This document shows, piece after piece, positions 7,109 to 14,791 of a stretch of DNA of 32,915 nt. This stretch comes from JAVZOV01 sp049976445. GTDB lineage: Archaea > Thermoproteota > Thermoprotei > Gearchaeales > WAQG01. The notes under the pieces are model-generated. The model was given only the letters and a program-made list of their open reading frames with translations. It was not told the origin of the DNA and searched no databases. The position numbers were made by a program, and so were the translations under genes. Where the stretch lies: positions 1-32,915 of the forward strand of contig JBMFIF010000014.1 of assembly GCA_049976445.1 (NCBI GenBank), in the 5' to 3' direction. Every line of letters starts with the position of its first letter. Position 1 is the first letter of the stretch.

Positions 7109-7747
7109 TTATTGTGAAGTTATTGTGACGGTTTCTTGTGTAGCTATAGTTGCAGCTAATATCTCCTCCTTTCGAACCACCTTACTTTTTCTGATTTCAA
7201 CTTTTTTACATGGATAGATCTTCTTTACTTTTTCAGCTACCAATGATGCTAGTTTTCCTAATAGCATTTCTCTAACTAGTTCATCTAATGTGAGTTGCGG
7301 TACACGTTCAATTAATGCTTGTAATGCAGCCTTACGTATTTGGCGTTCTTTGGATGTCGATACTCTCCTTATTGTGACTGCCATTACATAAATCCTAACA
7401 ACCCAGTTATCTTTAGTTTTTATATCCGTTATTAAGTCTACTCTTGAGCTTCCTCGTCTCACAATACTTCTAATGTAATCTCTTGTCGTGTCATGCATGA
7501 CGAATGTTGTATAAGCTTTGTTATTCTCAACTTTTGTAATCTTTAGTTTCAATTTGATGAACTGATGTTCAATTTCTTTCGTTATCTCGTAAAGACTAAT
7601 TTCTACTGTCCTACCTACTATTTTTTCAATATTTCTTGTTGCTATTTCAGCTACTTCATTTCTTCCAAATGCCTCTGGCGCGTATACAGGAACCCATATT
7701 ATTGGGGCTTTTTTAACTGTTCTTACAGGCATCTTTGCACCACTCAA
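7109..7747 (-). CDS. rps3ae: 30S ribosomal protein eS1 (S3Ae)
   Basis: An archaeal/eukaryotic small-subunit protein near the mRNA exit region. It is recognised by VYAPEAFG near the N-terminus, VGRTVEISLYEIT, FIKLKLKITKVENNKAYTTF, TRDYIRSIVRRGSSRVD, and the basic KVKKIYPCKKVEIRKSKV segment. The annotated start is TTG at 7745-7747. ATG 7730-7732 (MPVRTVKK), five codons later, has GGTG upstream and may be the real start. The gene closes the minus-strand group uS15-RecJ-like-Pcc1-eS1, a common archaeal arrangement, with about 55 nt between it and Pcc1. Its 212-residue length is normal. Confidence 0.92.
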   Translation of the reverse strand: MSGAKMPVRTVKKAPIIWVPVYAPEAFGRNEVAEIATRNIEKIVGRTVEISLYEITKEIEHQFIKLKLKITKVENNKAYTTFVMHDTTRDYIRSIVRRGSSRVDLITDIKTKDNWVVRIYVMAVTIRRVSTSKERQIRKAALQALIERVPQLTLDELVREMLLGKLASLVAEKVKKIYPCKKVEIRKSKVVRKEEILAATIATQETVTITSQ

Positions 7748-7803
7748 TACACTAATAGAACATCTCTACATAAATGTTTTGTTCCTATTTATGACCCAAG
7801 TTG

Positions 7804-8067
7804 TCACCTTTGACTAAAAGAGTTTACTATGTCAGAAGTTTTAATTGTAAGAGATATAGCCTCTACTAACTCATCTATCGTTGAAAATAATCTAAGTATA
7901 TTTTCGCCGTTGTATTCAATATAGATAAATAATTTTTTATTAGTTGATTTGCTTTCCAGTACTAAATCATGTGGCAATGGTTTATTATCAGGATATAGTG
8001 CTCTCTCTATAGTTTTTGCTAGAGGTTGTGTAAAATTAACTGTTATTTTTGCTTTAATTTGTATCAT
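7804..8067 (-). CDS. pcc1: KEOPS complex subunit Pcc1
   Basis: A small dimerising subunit of the KEOPS complex, which installs the threonylcarbamoyl group in tRNA t6A; Pcc1 contacts Kae1 and the tRNA. The family pattern is visible: KAKITVNFTQPLAKTIERALYPDN at the start, the amphipathic DNKPLP-to-SKSTNKKL strand region, and a C-terminal helix with RLFSTIDELVEAISLTI. ATG at 8065-8067 is chosen over GTG at 8074-8076 because AGTGGT lies just before it and MIQIKAKI is the natural N-terminus. The gene overlaps the 3' end of the upstream RecJ-like gene by 14 nt, implying translational coupling. Kae1, Bud32 and Sua5 are also in the window; no Cgi121 is seen. Confidence 0.85.
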   Translation of the reverse strand: MIQIKAKITVNFTQPLAKTIERALYPDNKPLPHDLVLESKSTNKKLFIYIEYNGENILRLFSTIDELVEAISLTIKTSDIVNSFSQR

Positions 8068-9478
8068 AATAACCACTTATCTGTCTATCTATTATTTTAT
8101 CGAATTCTTCTATGAATTCTTTTTCCGAATCTTCAGGTATTTGGGCTCCTCCAGCAGCGTCGTGACCCCCACCAATTCCACCTACTTTTTCAGCTGCCTT
8201 ACTGATTGCTTTGCCAACGTTTATGCCTTTCTCAGTTAATTCTCTTAATGCTCTAGCTGAGATTTTTAAATAATCAGATTTAACGCGAGATTTTGTTATG
8301 CCTACTGCAACTGTTGATCTATCAAGTATCCCACTGTTTAGAGCAATGGTTGTTATTACGCCCATCATTCTATCACCTACATCTTCTAATTTAAAAGCAT
8401 TTATCCATCTACCTTTAGTTATAATATCAGTATTATTTTGTAATATTTCGAGTTTTTTAGCAATTACTTGTCTATGTTTTCCCATAATATCGATTATATT
8501 TTGCTGATCGATCTTACCTAATATGAATGCTTCTATTGGATACCACTCCATATCAAGTCTGCCACATGCGTTTAAAAATGCTGAAAGTTCTCTTATACTT
8601 GGTATTATATTATCTTTTACATATATATAATCATGCCCATAGAGATTTTCTGCTTGTTCCGCAGTTCCACCATATCCTAAGATATGCAAAACTAATCTCG
8701 ATGCTAGTAGTTTTAATTCATTTTCATTTAGTTCTGCTAAAGTTCTCAAACGTCCTGAGACCTCTGGGTTTATACCAATGTTTTTTAGAAATTCATATGA
8801 CGCCTGTTCGTCCCCGCTTAATCCCATTAAATAAGGTTCTGTTGTATTGGCAATTGCTCTTACTATTGGTGTAGTTGTTGGTGATCCAGAGAGCAAAAGT
8901 CTTACTCTTACGGATATATAACCAGATTCTACACCTTCATTAACGATTTTTGAATTAATTGCTATGAAACTTTTTTTAGGTCCTTGGTCTTGCTGGTCAC
9001 CTATAGCGCCTGCTAATGCAAATCTTACAAGGTCTATATTTTTTTCATTAAGATGTTTAGCTAATAAGTAACTAAGTCCTGCAGAACTAACATCAACACT
9101 ACCGTTAAACCCATGTTCGTGTGGATTAATTTCTAATACCCATGAGGGTCGATCTTTTTCCGGTATTTCATGGTGGTCTATAATTATAACCTTCTTATCC
9201 ATTACTTCACCAAAAAATTCTCTAGAGATTACACTACCAAAATCCGCTAAAATTATTGTATCTGCACTATTAGATAATATATTATTCATTATGTCAATAT
9301 CGAGTTGGTCGATGATTCTTAATTGAAATGGAATGCCGATGCGGTAAACTGCTGATGCTAAAATTATTGCTGATGATAACCCATCAGCATCGAAATGTGA
9401 TACAATAAAAACATTGTTCGATTTCTTTAATAGATCTGCGGCTTGATGTATAATGCTAAGCAAATTTTCATAGCTCAT
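8054..9478 (-). CDS. DHH-family phosphoesterase, archaeal RecJ-like nuclease (GAN/Cdc45-related)
   Basis: A RecJ-like DHH/DHHA1 enzyme. Archaeal members bind the GINS complex and act as single-strand exonucleases or as the Cdc45 counterpart in the CMG replication helicase. Catalytic motifs are all present: HFDADGLSSA (motif I), a DFG at motif II, IIDHHEIPEKD (the DHH motif), and the DHHA1 signature GGIGGGHDAAGGAQIP near the C-terminus. Metal-binding aspartates and histidines therefore look intact. ATG 9476-9478 (MSYENLL) is preferred over GTG 9490 because the TATA-like AAATTTAAA at ~9503-9511 predicts a transcript starting near 9483. The gene sits between uS15 and Pcc1 as in many archaea. Whether it is the nuclease or the inactive Cdc45 form cannot be settled, though intact motifs favour the nuclease. 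Confidence 0.88.
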   Translation of the reverse strand: MSYENLLSIIHQAADLLKKSNNVFIVSHFDADGLSSAIILASAVYRIGIPFQLRIIDQLDIDIMNNILSNSADTIILADFGSVISREFFGEVMDKKVIIIDHHEIPEKDRPSWVLEINPHEHGFNGSVDVSSAGLSYLLAKHLNEKNIDLVRFALAGAIGDQQDQGPKKSFIAINSKIVNEGVESGYISVRVRLLLSGSPTTTPIVRAIANTTEPYLMGLSGDEQASYEFLKNIGINPEVSGRLRTLAELNENELKLLASRLVLHILGYGGTAEQAENLYGHDYIYVKDNIIPSIRELSAFLNACGRLDMEWYPIEAFILGKIDQQNIIDIMGKHRQVIAKKLEILQNNTDIITKGRWINAFKLEDVGDRMMGVITTIALNSGILDRSTVAVGITKSRVKSDYLKISARALRELTEKGINVGKAISKAAEKVGGIGGGHDAAGGAQIPEDSEKEFIEEFDKIIDRQISGYYDTN

Positions 9479-9564
9479 AGCAGTAATCACTTAATCTCTA
9501 AATTTAAATTTAAAACTTTCTATTCATGAAAGAAACATTAATTGTGCACTAGGATGTTAGGTTA

Positions 9565-10002
9565 TTATCGTGGCAATGTAATGCCATGTTCCCATGTTTG
9601 TGGTAGAATACCTTCTCTTTTATAGTACTTAGTTAGTCGATTAATTTTTGAAATAATGCCTTCAAGTCCTCTTAGGGATTTACTATCTTTAGGGTGTTCT
9701 TGTAAATGTCTCAGAACTCTTTCAGCACGTTTAATGAGATTTGACAGGTCTTCAGGGATCTGGGGAGCTAAGTTCTCTTCTTTAAGAATTTGCGTTATAG
9801 ACTTTCCTGTAACTAAGGAAGCTAATGGTATACCATACTGGTCACGTAAGATTATTCCAATCATTGATGGTGAATAACCTTTTCTAGCCAGATTAACTAT
9901 TAATGAACGAACCTCCTCAGCTTTATATCTTCTAACTAAATTTTCATTAGGCGAAATAGGTCGTGTACTATGTGATTTACCCTTTTCACGATTTTTATTC
10001 AA
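9565..10002 (-). CDS. rps15: 30S ribosomal protein uS15
   Basis: Archaeal-type S15, longer than the bacterial protein because of an N-terminal extension. Diagnostic segments are KGKSHSTRPISP at the N-terminus, KGYSPSMIGIILRDQYGIP, VTGKSITQILKEENLAP and the core helix RGLEGIISKINRLTKYYKREG. The start is TTG 10000-10002. No ATG or GTG occurs before the conserved SHSTRP segment, so TTG is required. It binds 16S rRNA early in 30S assembly. First gene of the uS15-RecJ-Pcc1-eS1 group, and divergent from the RdgB gene. Confidence 0.94.
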   Translation of the reverse strand: MNKNREKGKSHSTRPISPNENLVRRYKAEEVRSLIVNLARKGYSPSMIGIILRDQYGIPLASLVTGKSITQILKEENLAPQIPEDLSNLIKRAERVLRHLQEHPKDSKSLRGLEGIISKINRLTKYYKREGILPQTWEHGITLPR

Positions 10003-10034
10003 GGCTTACACCTTACATGATTTTATACAAATAG

Positions 10035-10047
10035 TAATATATATTTT
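10035..10047 (+). promoter_or_regulatory. TATA box of the RdgB/HAM1 gene
   Basis: TAATATATATTTT is centred about 25 nt before GTG 10065, indicating a leaderless transcript. The divergent uS15 gene must be transcribed from the same 62-nt gap, so both promoters overlap here. Confidence 0.55.
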
Positions 10048-10064
10048 TCACGGATCTAACTAAT

Positions 10065-10631
10065 GTGGCATCAATAATATTTGTTACCGGAAATAAGAAT
10101 AAGGTACGTGAGGTAGAGGCTCTTTTAAGAACGTTTGGTATCAATATAACTGATGTTAATCTCGATATAGATGAGGTACAAGCAGATGATATAGAGTATA
10201 TTGCACGACATGCAGCCGAGGATTCTTATAGGATTTTAAAAAAAGCTCTTATAGTGGAGGATTCTGGATTGTATATTAATGCATTAAATGGTTTTCCTGG
10301 GCCATATTCTTCGTATGTTTATAAAACGTTAGGAATAAACGGCATACTTAAGCTTATGAATGATATGGAAAAAAGAGATGCTATCTTTAAAGCTGCTGTG
10401 GCTTATGCTGATGAGAGAATAATTAAGGTATTTGTTGGAGAAACTAAAGGCAAAATAAGTTTTGAACCAAGAGGGAAAGGATGGGGCTTTGATCCAATTT
10501 TTATACCTGATGGATCATCAAAAACATTCGGAGAAATGAATACAGACGAAAAGAATGCTTTTTCTCATAGAGGTAAGGCATTATTAGAATTTGCTAAATG
10601 GTTTACTGCAAAAGGTACTATTCATTCTTAA
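10065..10631 (+). CDS. XTP/dITP pyrophosphatase (RdgB/HAM1 family)
   Basis: A house-cleaning nucleotidase that hydrolyses non-canonical purine triphosphates (XTP, ITP, dITP) to the monophosphates so they are not incorporated into nucleic acid. Motifs: TGNKNKVREVEALL (residues 7-20) binding the phosphates, VEDSGLYINALNGFPGPYSS with the catalytic aspartate, GETKGKISFEPRGKGWGFDPIF, and the final NAFSHRGKAL. The length of 188 matches the family. GTG start 10065 gives MASIIFVTGNKNK; the TATA box 25 nt upstream supports leaderless translation. The 3' end overlaps the convergent Bud32 gene by 14 nt. Confidence 0.94.
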   Translation: MASIIFVTGNKNKVREVEALLRTFGINITDVNLDIDEVQADDIEYIARHAAEDSYRILKKALIVEDSGLYINALNGFPGPYSSYVYKTLGINGILKLMNDMEKRDAIFKAAVAYADERIIKVFVGETKGKISFEPRGKGWGFDPIFIPDGSSKTFGEMNTDEKNAFSHRGKALLEFAKWFTAKGTIHS

Positions 10632-11292
10632 GCTTTCTTTCATGAATATAGCGTCCTCTTAATTTTATCTCTCGCATTTTTTCTCTAATGAGCTTAGCTT
10701 TTTCATTACCTACAATATTAGAATATCCCTCTAGAACCTCATTAAGGAACACTGTTGCTATTCTATGATGATTACTATCAAGTATGCGGCTGAGAAGATG
10801 TAAATCTAATCCATGGTCTTCTAGTCTATTTGTTTTTTCTGCAAGTCCAAAGTCTATAAGATATAGTTTGTTATTTCGTATTATGATATTTGATGTAGTT
10901 AGATCACCATGCATAATGTTGTTTTCATGAAGTTTACCTATTATGGTGCCTAATACATAAGCCCATTTAGTTCCTTCATTAGGGTTATTCTCGAGTATGT
11001 TTTTTAGTGTTGATCCTTCTATGTATTCCATTACTATTATCATATTATCTAGGTCAATATCATATATTATTGGAACATTGATACCGATCTCTAATGCTTC
11101 TGCCATAATTTTTGCTTCAGATATTGTCCTATGTTCTCTTATTATTTTATCTAACATCGGATGCCTATATGGTTTAGAGATTCTTATCTTAAATATTGCT
11201 GGAAGATTTAACCATAAACCGAACCAAATTTCTGATTCTGCTCCTCGTTTTATTAATTGTTTTTTTACTGTCTCTAATGTTATTTCATCCAC
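10618..11292 (-). CDS. bud32: KEOPS complex kinase Bud32 (PRPK)
   Basis: A small atypical protein kinase/ATPase that regulates Kae1 within KEOPS. Features include RGAESEIWF (glycine-loop equivalent), IFKIRISKPYRHPMLD with catalytic Lys35, EHRTISEAKIMAEA, IVMEYIEGSTLKNIL, the catalytic loop HGDLTTSN (residues 128-135), IDFGLA (DFG 147-149) and the C-terminal basic KLRGRYIHERK tail. All kinase residues are retained. GTG start at 11290-11292 overlaps the last 13 nt of Kae1. In many euryarchaea Kae1 and Bud32 are one fused polypeptide; here they are separate but translationally coupled. Confidence 0.93.
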   Translation of the reverse strand: MDEITLETVKKQLIKRGAESEIWFGLWLNLPAIFKIRISKPYRHPMLDKIIREHRTISEAKIMAEALEIGINVPIIYDIDLDNMIIVMEYIEGSTLKNILENNPNEGTKWAYVLGTIIGKLHENNIMHGDLTTSNIIIRNNKLYLIDFGLAEKTNRLEDHGLDLHLLSRILDSNHHRIATVFLNEVLEGYSNIVGNEKAKLIREKMREIKLRGRYIHERKLKNE

Positions 11293-12269
11293 GGTATATC
11301 AACCTCATCAATTCTCCAGCGAGGCCTTACACTACTTTCTTCAATTGGAATAGTTATACCGCTCTGGTACATCAATACCCCGGTCCACGCTATCATAGCA
11401 CCATTATCACCAGCATACTCATCAGGAACCACGTGAAAGCTCGCACTATGTAATGATGCAACAATGCTGAGCATTTTCTGAAGTTTATTACTTCTTGCCA
11501 CACCACCTGTGAGAATCACAGACTCTTTTCCTAAAAACGCCAATGCTCTCTCAACAACCTCGCATAACATGCTGTACGAATATTCTACTATACTAAGACA
11601 CACATCTTCTATTCTAGCACCATTTTTTATTGCTCTAAGCGCAGACGTGTATAATCCGGAAAATGATAAATCTTGACCTTTTACCGTATATGGTAAGTTA
11701 AGTATTTGTTTGCCAGATTCTGCAATCTTTTCTATACTTACAAGGCCTGGAAACGGGAAGCCTAATTCTTCTCCTAATGAATCAAGGAAATTGCCCAAAG
11801 CAACATCTAATGTTTCTCCAAATACTCTATACCTGCCATCCATATAAGCCATAATACTTGTATGCCCGCCAGAAACAAACACAACCAAAGGATCTTTTAC
11901 ATTAGCAGTTAGTTTTGCTATTTCTATATGCGCTATACCATGGTTTACTGGAATTAAAGGAACATTGAGAAGAAGGGCTAATGTTCTTGCAGTTGTGGCT
12001 CCAATTCTTAAACATGGTCCCAATCCTGGACCTAGTGCGACTGCAATCGCACTTATTTCATCTAATTTAACATTAGATTGTGTTAGAGCTTGTTTTAATA
12101 CTGAATTTGCAACTAATGCATGATGCTTAGCACATTCTCTAGGATGAATGCCTCCTTTTGGAGGTTTATAAGTATCTCTTGCGTTAGCTAGTATGCGTCC
12201 ATCTGATGAAGCTATGCCCACACCAAAAGTATGTGCTGTACTTTCTATGCCCAATACTAATTTAGACAT
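11280..12269 (-). CDS. kae1: tRNA N6-threonylcarbamoyladenosine synthase catalytic subunit Kae1
   Basis: The ASKHA-fold enzyme of KEOPS that transfers threonylcarbamoyl from TC-AMP (made by Sua5) to A37 of ANN-decoding tRNAs. The family motifs are present: LGIESTAHTFGVGI at the N-terminus, ECAKHHALVANS, VNHGIAHIE with metal ligands H110 and H114, FVSGGHTS, ILTGGVARSNKL, and GDNGAMIAW with metal-binding D288. The length of 329 is standard. ATG start 12267-12269. Gene order Kae1 then Bud32, with a 13-nt overlap, is conserved in archaea. An ~125-nt gap with no feature separates it from the next minus-strand gene upstream. Confidence 0.96.
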   Translation of the reverse strand: MSKLVLGIESTAHTFGVGIASSDGRILANARDTYKPPKGGIHPRECAKHHALVANSVLKQALTQSNVKLDEISAIAVALGPGLGPCLRIGATTARTLALLLNVPLIPVNHGIAHIEIAKLTANVKDPLVVFVSGGHTSIMAYMDGRYRVFGETLDVALGNFLDSLGEELGFPFPGLVSIEKIAESGKQILNLPYTVKGQDLSFSGLYTSALRAIKNGARIEDVCLSIVEYSYSMLCEVVERALAFLGKESVILTGGVARSNKLQKMLSIVASLHSASFHVVPDEYAGDNGAMIAWTGVLMYQSGITIPIEESSVRPRWRIDEVDIPWMK

Positions 12270-12394
12270 AGCTCTATCTTAATTAATTTAGACCAGAATA
12301 TAACAATATTTTTATCTTTATCGTTTAAGTAGGAAACGAGAATTTTTAATTAAAGGTTTTGCCTTTTAGTGTAAGGAAGAGAATTTTTCTAAGT

Positions 12395-12562
12395 TTATTT
12401 ACTTTTTAGAAAAATCGTATAATGACAGGATCCGCAGGTCCATCTTGGTACTGGTTCTTTATGAAAAGCCATGTAAGAACCGCATCTAGGGCATTTCTGA
12501 TTTTTTGGTTTTATTTTACCTGTTGAATAATCATATTCATAAAGTTTATGAACGTTTGCCAT
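12395..12562 (-). CDS. rps27ae: 30S ribosomal protein eS31 (S27ae), 55 aa
   Basis: A short zinc-ribbon ribosomal protein. I translated it by hand: it starts MANVHKLYEYDYSTGKIK and has the four-cysteine pattern CPRCGS ... WTCGSCHYTIF. That is the classic S27ae signature, with PKNQKCPRCG and a C-terminal FLKSK. In eukaryotes the homologue is fused to ubiquitin; the archaeal form is free. ATG 12560-12562 has GAGGT seven bases upstream. It lies 38 nt downstream of eS24, matching the usual archaeal order eS24-eS31. Confidence 0.93.
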   Translation of the reverse strand: MANVHKLYEYDYSTGKIKPKNQKCPRCGSYMAFHKEPVPRWTCGSCHYTIFLKSK

Positions 12563-12600
12563 TTGATTTACCTCAATTAATCTTGATTATATTCTATTAT

Positions 12601-12957
12601 TTAACTCTTTTGTTCTTTTTTAGGTTCGGCTTTTCCTGTTTTCATTGCTTCCAGCGTTTTTTTACGTTCAGATCTTGGTAAGTTTCTCAATTTAACATAT
12701 TCTGGTTCAATGATCTTCTCTGGTGAGTTATAGACATGAATTTTACAAAAGGTTACATTAGTTCCATAGTAAGTTTTTAGCTTTTTTACGATTACATTAT
12801 CTATAGGTATTCCCATTTTTGATGCAAAGAATGCTCTGATATTATGACGAGATGGTGTGGCAGATTTTATATGTATTAATTTAATCGTATACTCTTTTCG
12901 TTCTAGTAGTGGATTTTCTAAGGATTTTATTATTTCAAATTGTACTCCTTCACTCAT
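12601..12957 (-). CDS. rps24e: 30S ribosomal protein eS24
   Basis: An archaeal/eukaryotic small-subunit protein. Diagnostic segments are NPLLERKEYTIKLIH, TPSRHNIRAFFASKMG and VIVKKLKTYYGTNVTFCKIHVY, ending in a Lys-rich tail. ATG 12955-12957 overlaps the end of the dephospho-CoA kinase gene by 8 nt (ATGAGTGA), so translation is probably coupled. Its 118-residue length is typical of archaeal eS24 with a short charged C-terminal extension. Confidence 0.94.
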   Translation of the reverse strand: MSEGVQFEIIKSLENPLLERKEYTIKLIHIKSATPSRHNIRAFFASKMGIPIDNVIVKKLKTYYGTNVTFCKIHVYNSPEKIIEPEYVKLRNLPRSERKKTLEAMKTGKAEPKKEQKS

Positions 12958-13513
12958 TTTTACTCACACGCTCCAATATCTTTTTAATAAACATCTTTTT
13001 AGATTTTTCGCTTTTAACTAATATTAATCCTACATCAGGCAATCCATAAAAAACTACTGTATTGTCTTTAGAGTAAAGTATTGCTGGAAGTACGAGTAAA
13101 TCTTCCTCACCATCAACAATTATTGCACATTTGTCCTCATTGATACACTCCTTAATAACAGTTAATGCTTCTCTGCTTATTGTTCCTGGAGGATTTTTTA
13201 TGTTCTTAATTGTGTTAGCCCAATTATAGACCCATCTGCTATCCACATTATTACGTTTCTCACGTTCATCAATAATTATAATATTTGGACTAAAGCCTTC
13301 GTTGATGAAATTGTATGATACCCTGTCACCAACTAAAATCACTCTATTTAAGCCAAGTTCTGATAAATATTTGATTGCAAGTTTTGTTGATTCTGGATGT
13401 GAGTATGGTAGTAAAAGCCCGAGAGGGTATTTTAAAAAAATTCTCAAATTTCGTTTTTCGGATAATTTAGGTGTTCCTACGTACCCTCTGGGTAATTCAG
13501 TTGTTTTAGCCAA
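12950..13513 (-). CDS. GTP-dependent dephospho-CoA kinase (DUF359 family)
   Basis: The archaeal last step of coenzyme A synthesis: phosphorylation of the 3'-OH of dephospho-CoA using GTP, by a protein unrelated to bacterial CoaE. Recognisable family segments are YPLGLLLP near residue 30, ILVGDRVSYNF (the GD metal-binding site), IIIDEREKR, NPPGTISREA and the VDGEEDLLVLPAIL motif, then VVFYGLPDVGLILV. The length of 187 is normal. It is embedded between Spt4 and eS24, a conserved archaeal context. The annotation rests on family resemblance plus this gene order. Confidence 0.88.
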   Translation of the reverse strand: MAKTTELPRGYVGTPKLSEKRNLRIFLKYPLGLLLPYSHPESTKLAIKYLSELGLNRVILVGDRVSYNFINEGFSPNIIIIDEREKRNNVDSRWVYNWANTIKNIKNPPGTISREALTVIKECINEDKCAIIVDGEEDLLVLPAILYSKDNTVVFYGLPDVGLILVKSEKSKKMFIKKILERVSKNE

Positions 13514-13738
13514 CTAAATTACACCTTTCACTTTTATTGCATATTTACCGGGTTTTTTTAGGTTTAGCATTTGTGCTAGTGTTGATTGTTCTGGTTTGTA
13601 CAATATTATTACGCCGCTCCAGTTCTTTGTGAATGTATTATTTCCGCAGTTTGGGCAAATGGTTTCCTTATCTTCAACTAAATATTTGCATTTTAAGCAT
13701 GCTTTCATTCCAAGTGTGATTCTTCGTTCCTCAGCCAA
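13514..13738 (-). CDS. spt4: Transcription elongation factor Spt4 (RpoE'')
   Basis: A 74-residue zinc protein that pairs with Spt5 (NusG-like) to clamp RNA polymerase during elongation. Cysteines at 14, 17, 28 and 31 form the zinc site (CLKC ... CPNC), followed by the NWSGVIILYKPEQS segment diagnostic of Spt4. TTG 13736-13738 is the likely start and overlaps the Rpo7 stop by 8 nt. An internal ATG just before KACLKC would still keep the zinc site. Operon order Rpo7-Spt4 is conserved across archaea. Confidence 0.94.
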   Translation of the reverse strand: MAEERRITLGMKACLKCKYLVEDKETICPNCGNNTFTKNWSGVIILYKPEQSTLAQMLNLKKPGKYAIKVKGVI

Positions 13739-14306
13739 CGGTTTTCGCCTCCTTCTTTATACCTTTTAATCGTTCAATGTCTTCTTTTATCCAATCTATT
13801 TTTCCAAGAAATGGTTGTCTCATAGTTAATCCTATTCTAACTGATGATCCAGATATACTAATTGAAACTATTCTAGCTCTTACTCTATCACCTTTGCCTA
13901 TTGTGCGTTTGGTTTTTTCTCCGATGCAGAGTGCTCGACGAACATCCACGTTTACTCTATCATCCATAACTTGTGAGATATGGATTAATCCTTCGAGAGG
14001 CCCAGATCTCATGATCAGCCCAAAGCTTTTAACATCGATAATTTCTCCCTCTATAACCTCCTTATCATGGGGCATATAGGTAAGTGCACTAAATTTTGTG
14101 ATGTGATATGATGCACCATCTCCTTGCAAAATTTTACCAAATCTAGAAACCTTCACATCAAATATAGAAAGAACATAACCAAGATCTTTTATAAACCTAC
14201 CTTCATACTCATTCCTTAAAATTTCTTTTGCAGTATTCTCTAATGTTTCACCAAGCTTATCCGCTGGTATTCTCACAATACCCTTTATTTTGCAGAGCAT
14301 ATACAT
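13731..14306 (-). CDS. rpo7: DNA-directed RNA polymerase subunit Rpo7 (RpoE')
   Basis: The stalk subunit of archaeal RNA polymerase that works with Rpo4, binds emerging RNA and assists open-complex formation. The N-terminal RNP-like domain shows MLCKIKGIVRIPADKLGE. The C-terminal S1/OB domain shows GEIIDVKSFGLIMRSGPLEGLIHISQVMDD and VRARIVSISI. ATG 14304-14306 (MYMLCKIKG) is chosen because homologues start there and GGTG lies 8 nt upstream; GTG 14313-14315 would add only three residues. First gene of the Rpo7-Spt4-DPCK-eS24-eS31 operon. Confidence 0.95.
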   Translation of the reverse strand: MYMLCKIKGIVRIPADKLGETLENTAKEILRNEYEGRFIKDLGYVLSIFDVKVSRFGKILQGDGASYHITKFSALTYMPHDKEVIEGEIIDVKSFGLIMRSGPLEGLIHISQVMDDRVNVDVRRALCIGEKTKRTIGKGDRVRARIVSISISGSSVRIGLTMRQPFLGKIDWIKEDIERLKGIKKEAKTVG

Positions 14307-14389
14307 GAACGTCACACCTACCGATTAACAATCATTTGAGCATTATTAAATACTCATATATATTTGTTTATTTATATTTTATGAAACTT

Positions 14390-14791
14390 TTAAAATCCAA
14401 AATAATCAACATTACCATCATATCGTAAATAAATATGAGGTATACCTAACTTCCTAAGGCGTGATCTTAAATGCACATCATTCGTTGCAACAATTAATTT
14501 TTTCTCAAAAGCTATTCTTACTATAAAACTATCCACGTCCTCATCATGCATCGGTTTCTCGGGTAATTTTTCATACTTATTAGCTATTTCAAGGGCTAAC
14601 GATGCTAAACGACCACGTTTGCCTCCTTTAGATATTATAGATTTTAGTTCTTCTAAGACAATATAAGGAACTATAGGCTTAAAAATACTGTCAGATCTTT
14701 TCTCGATTATTGCAAGGAGATCCTTACCTTTTTCAACACAGGCTAAAATAAAGCTTGTATCCATTAAAACATGCATATTTTCAGTGCTCAA
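14390..14791 (-). CDS. PIN-domain ribonuclease-like protein (Fcf1/VapC9-like)
   Basis: A single PIN domain with acidic active-site residues: VLMDTSFIL (first Asp), VPYIVLEELKSI (Glu), HDEDVDSFIVRIA (Asp) and the VATNDVHLRSRLRKLGI motif near the end. Such stand-alone PIN genes beside aIF2-gamma are widespread in archaea and are annotated as Fcf1/Utp23-like rRNA-processing factors, but no role is shown here. TTG 14789-14791 is taken as the start because TTGA overlaps the aIF2-gamma stop, the same coupling seen in the isoprenoid operon. ATG 14776 (MHVLMDTSF) is the other candidate; ATG 14824 would overlap the upstream gene more. There is no antitoxin partner, so it is not a VapBC toxin by context. 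Confidence 0.82.
   Translation of the reverse strand: MSTENMHVLMDTSFILACVEKGKDLLAIIEKRSDSIFKPIVPYIVLEELKSIISKGGKRGRLASLALEIANKYEKLPEKPMHDEDVDSFIVRIAFEKKLIVATNDVHLRSRLRKLGIPHIYLRYDGNVDYFGF

Noticed and set aside
8298..8874. Plus-strand ORFs of 69 and 115 codons opposite the RecJ-like gene
   Set aside because: They are antisense shadows of a strongly conserved gene, with no family resemblance and no promoter.
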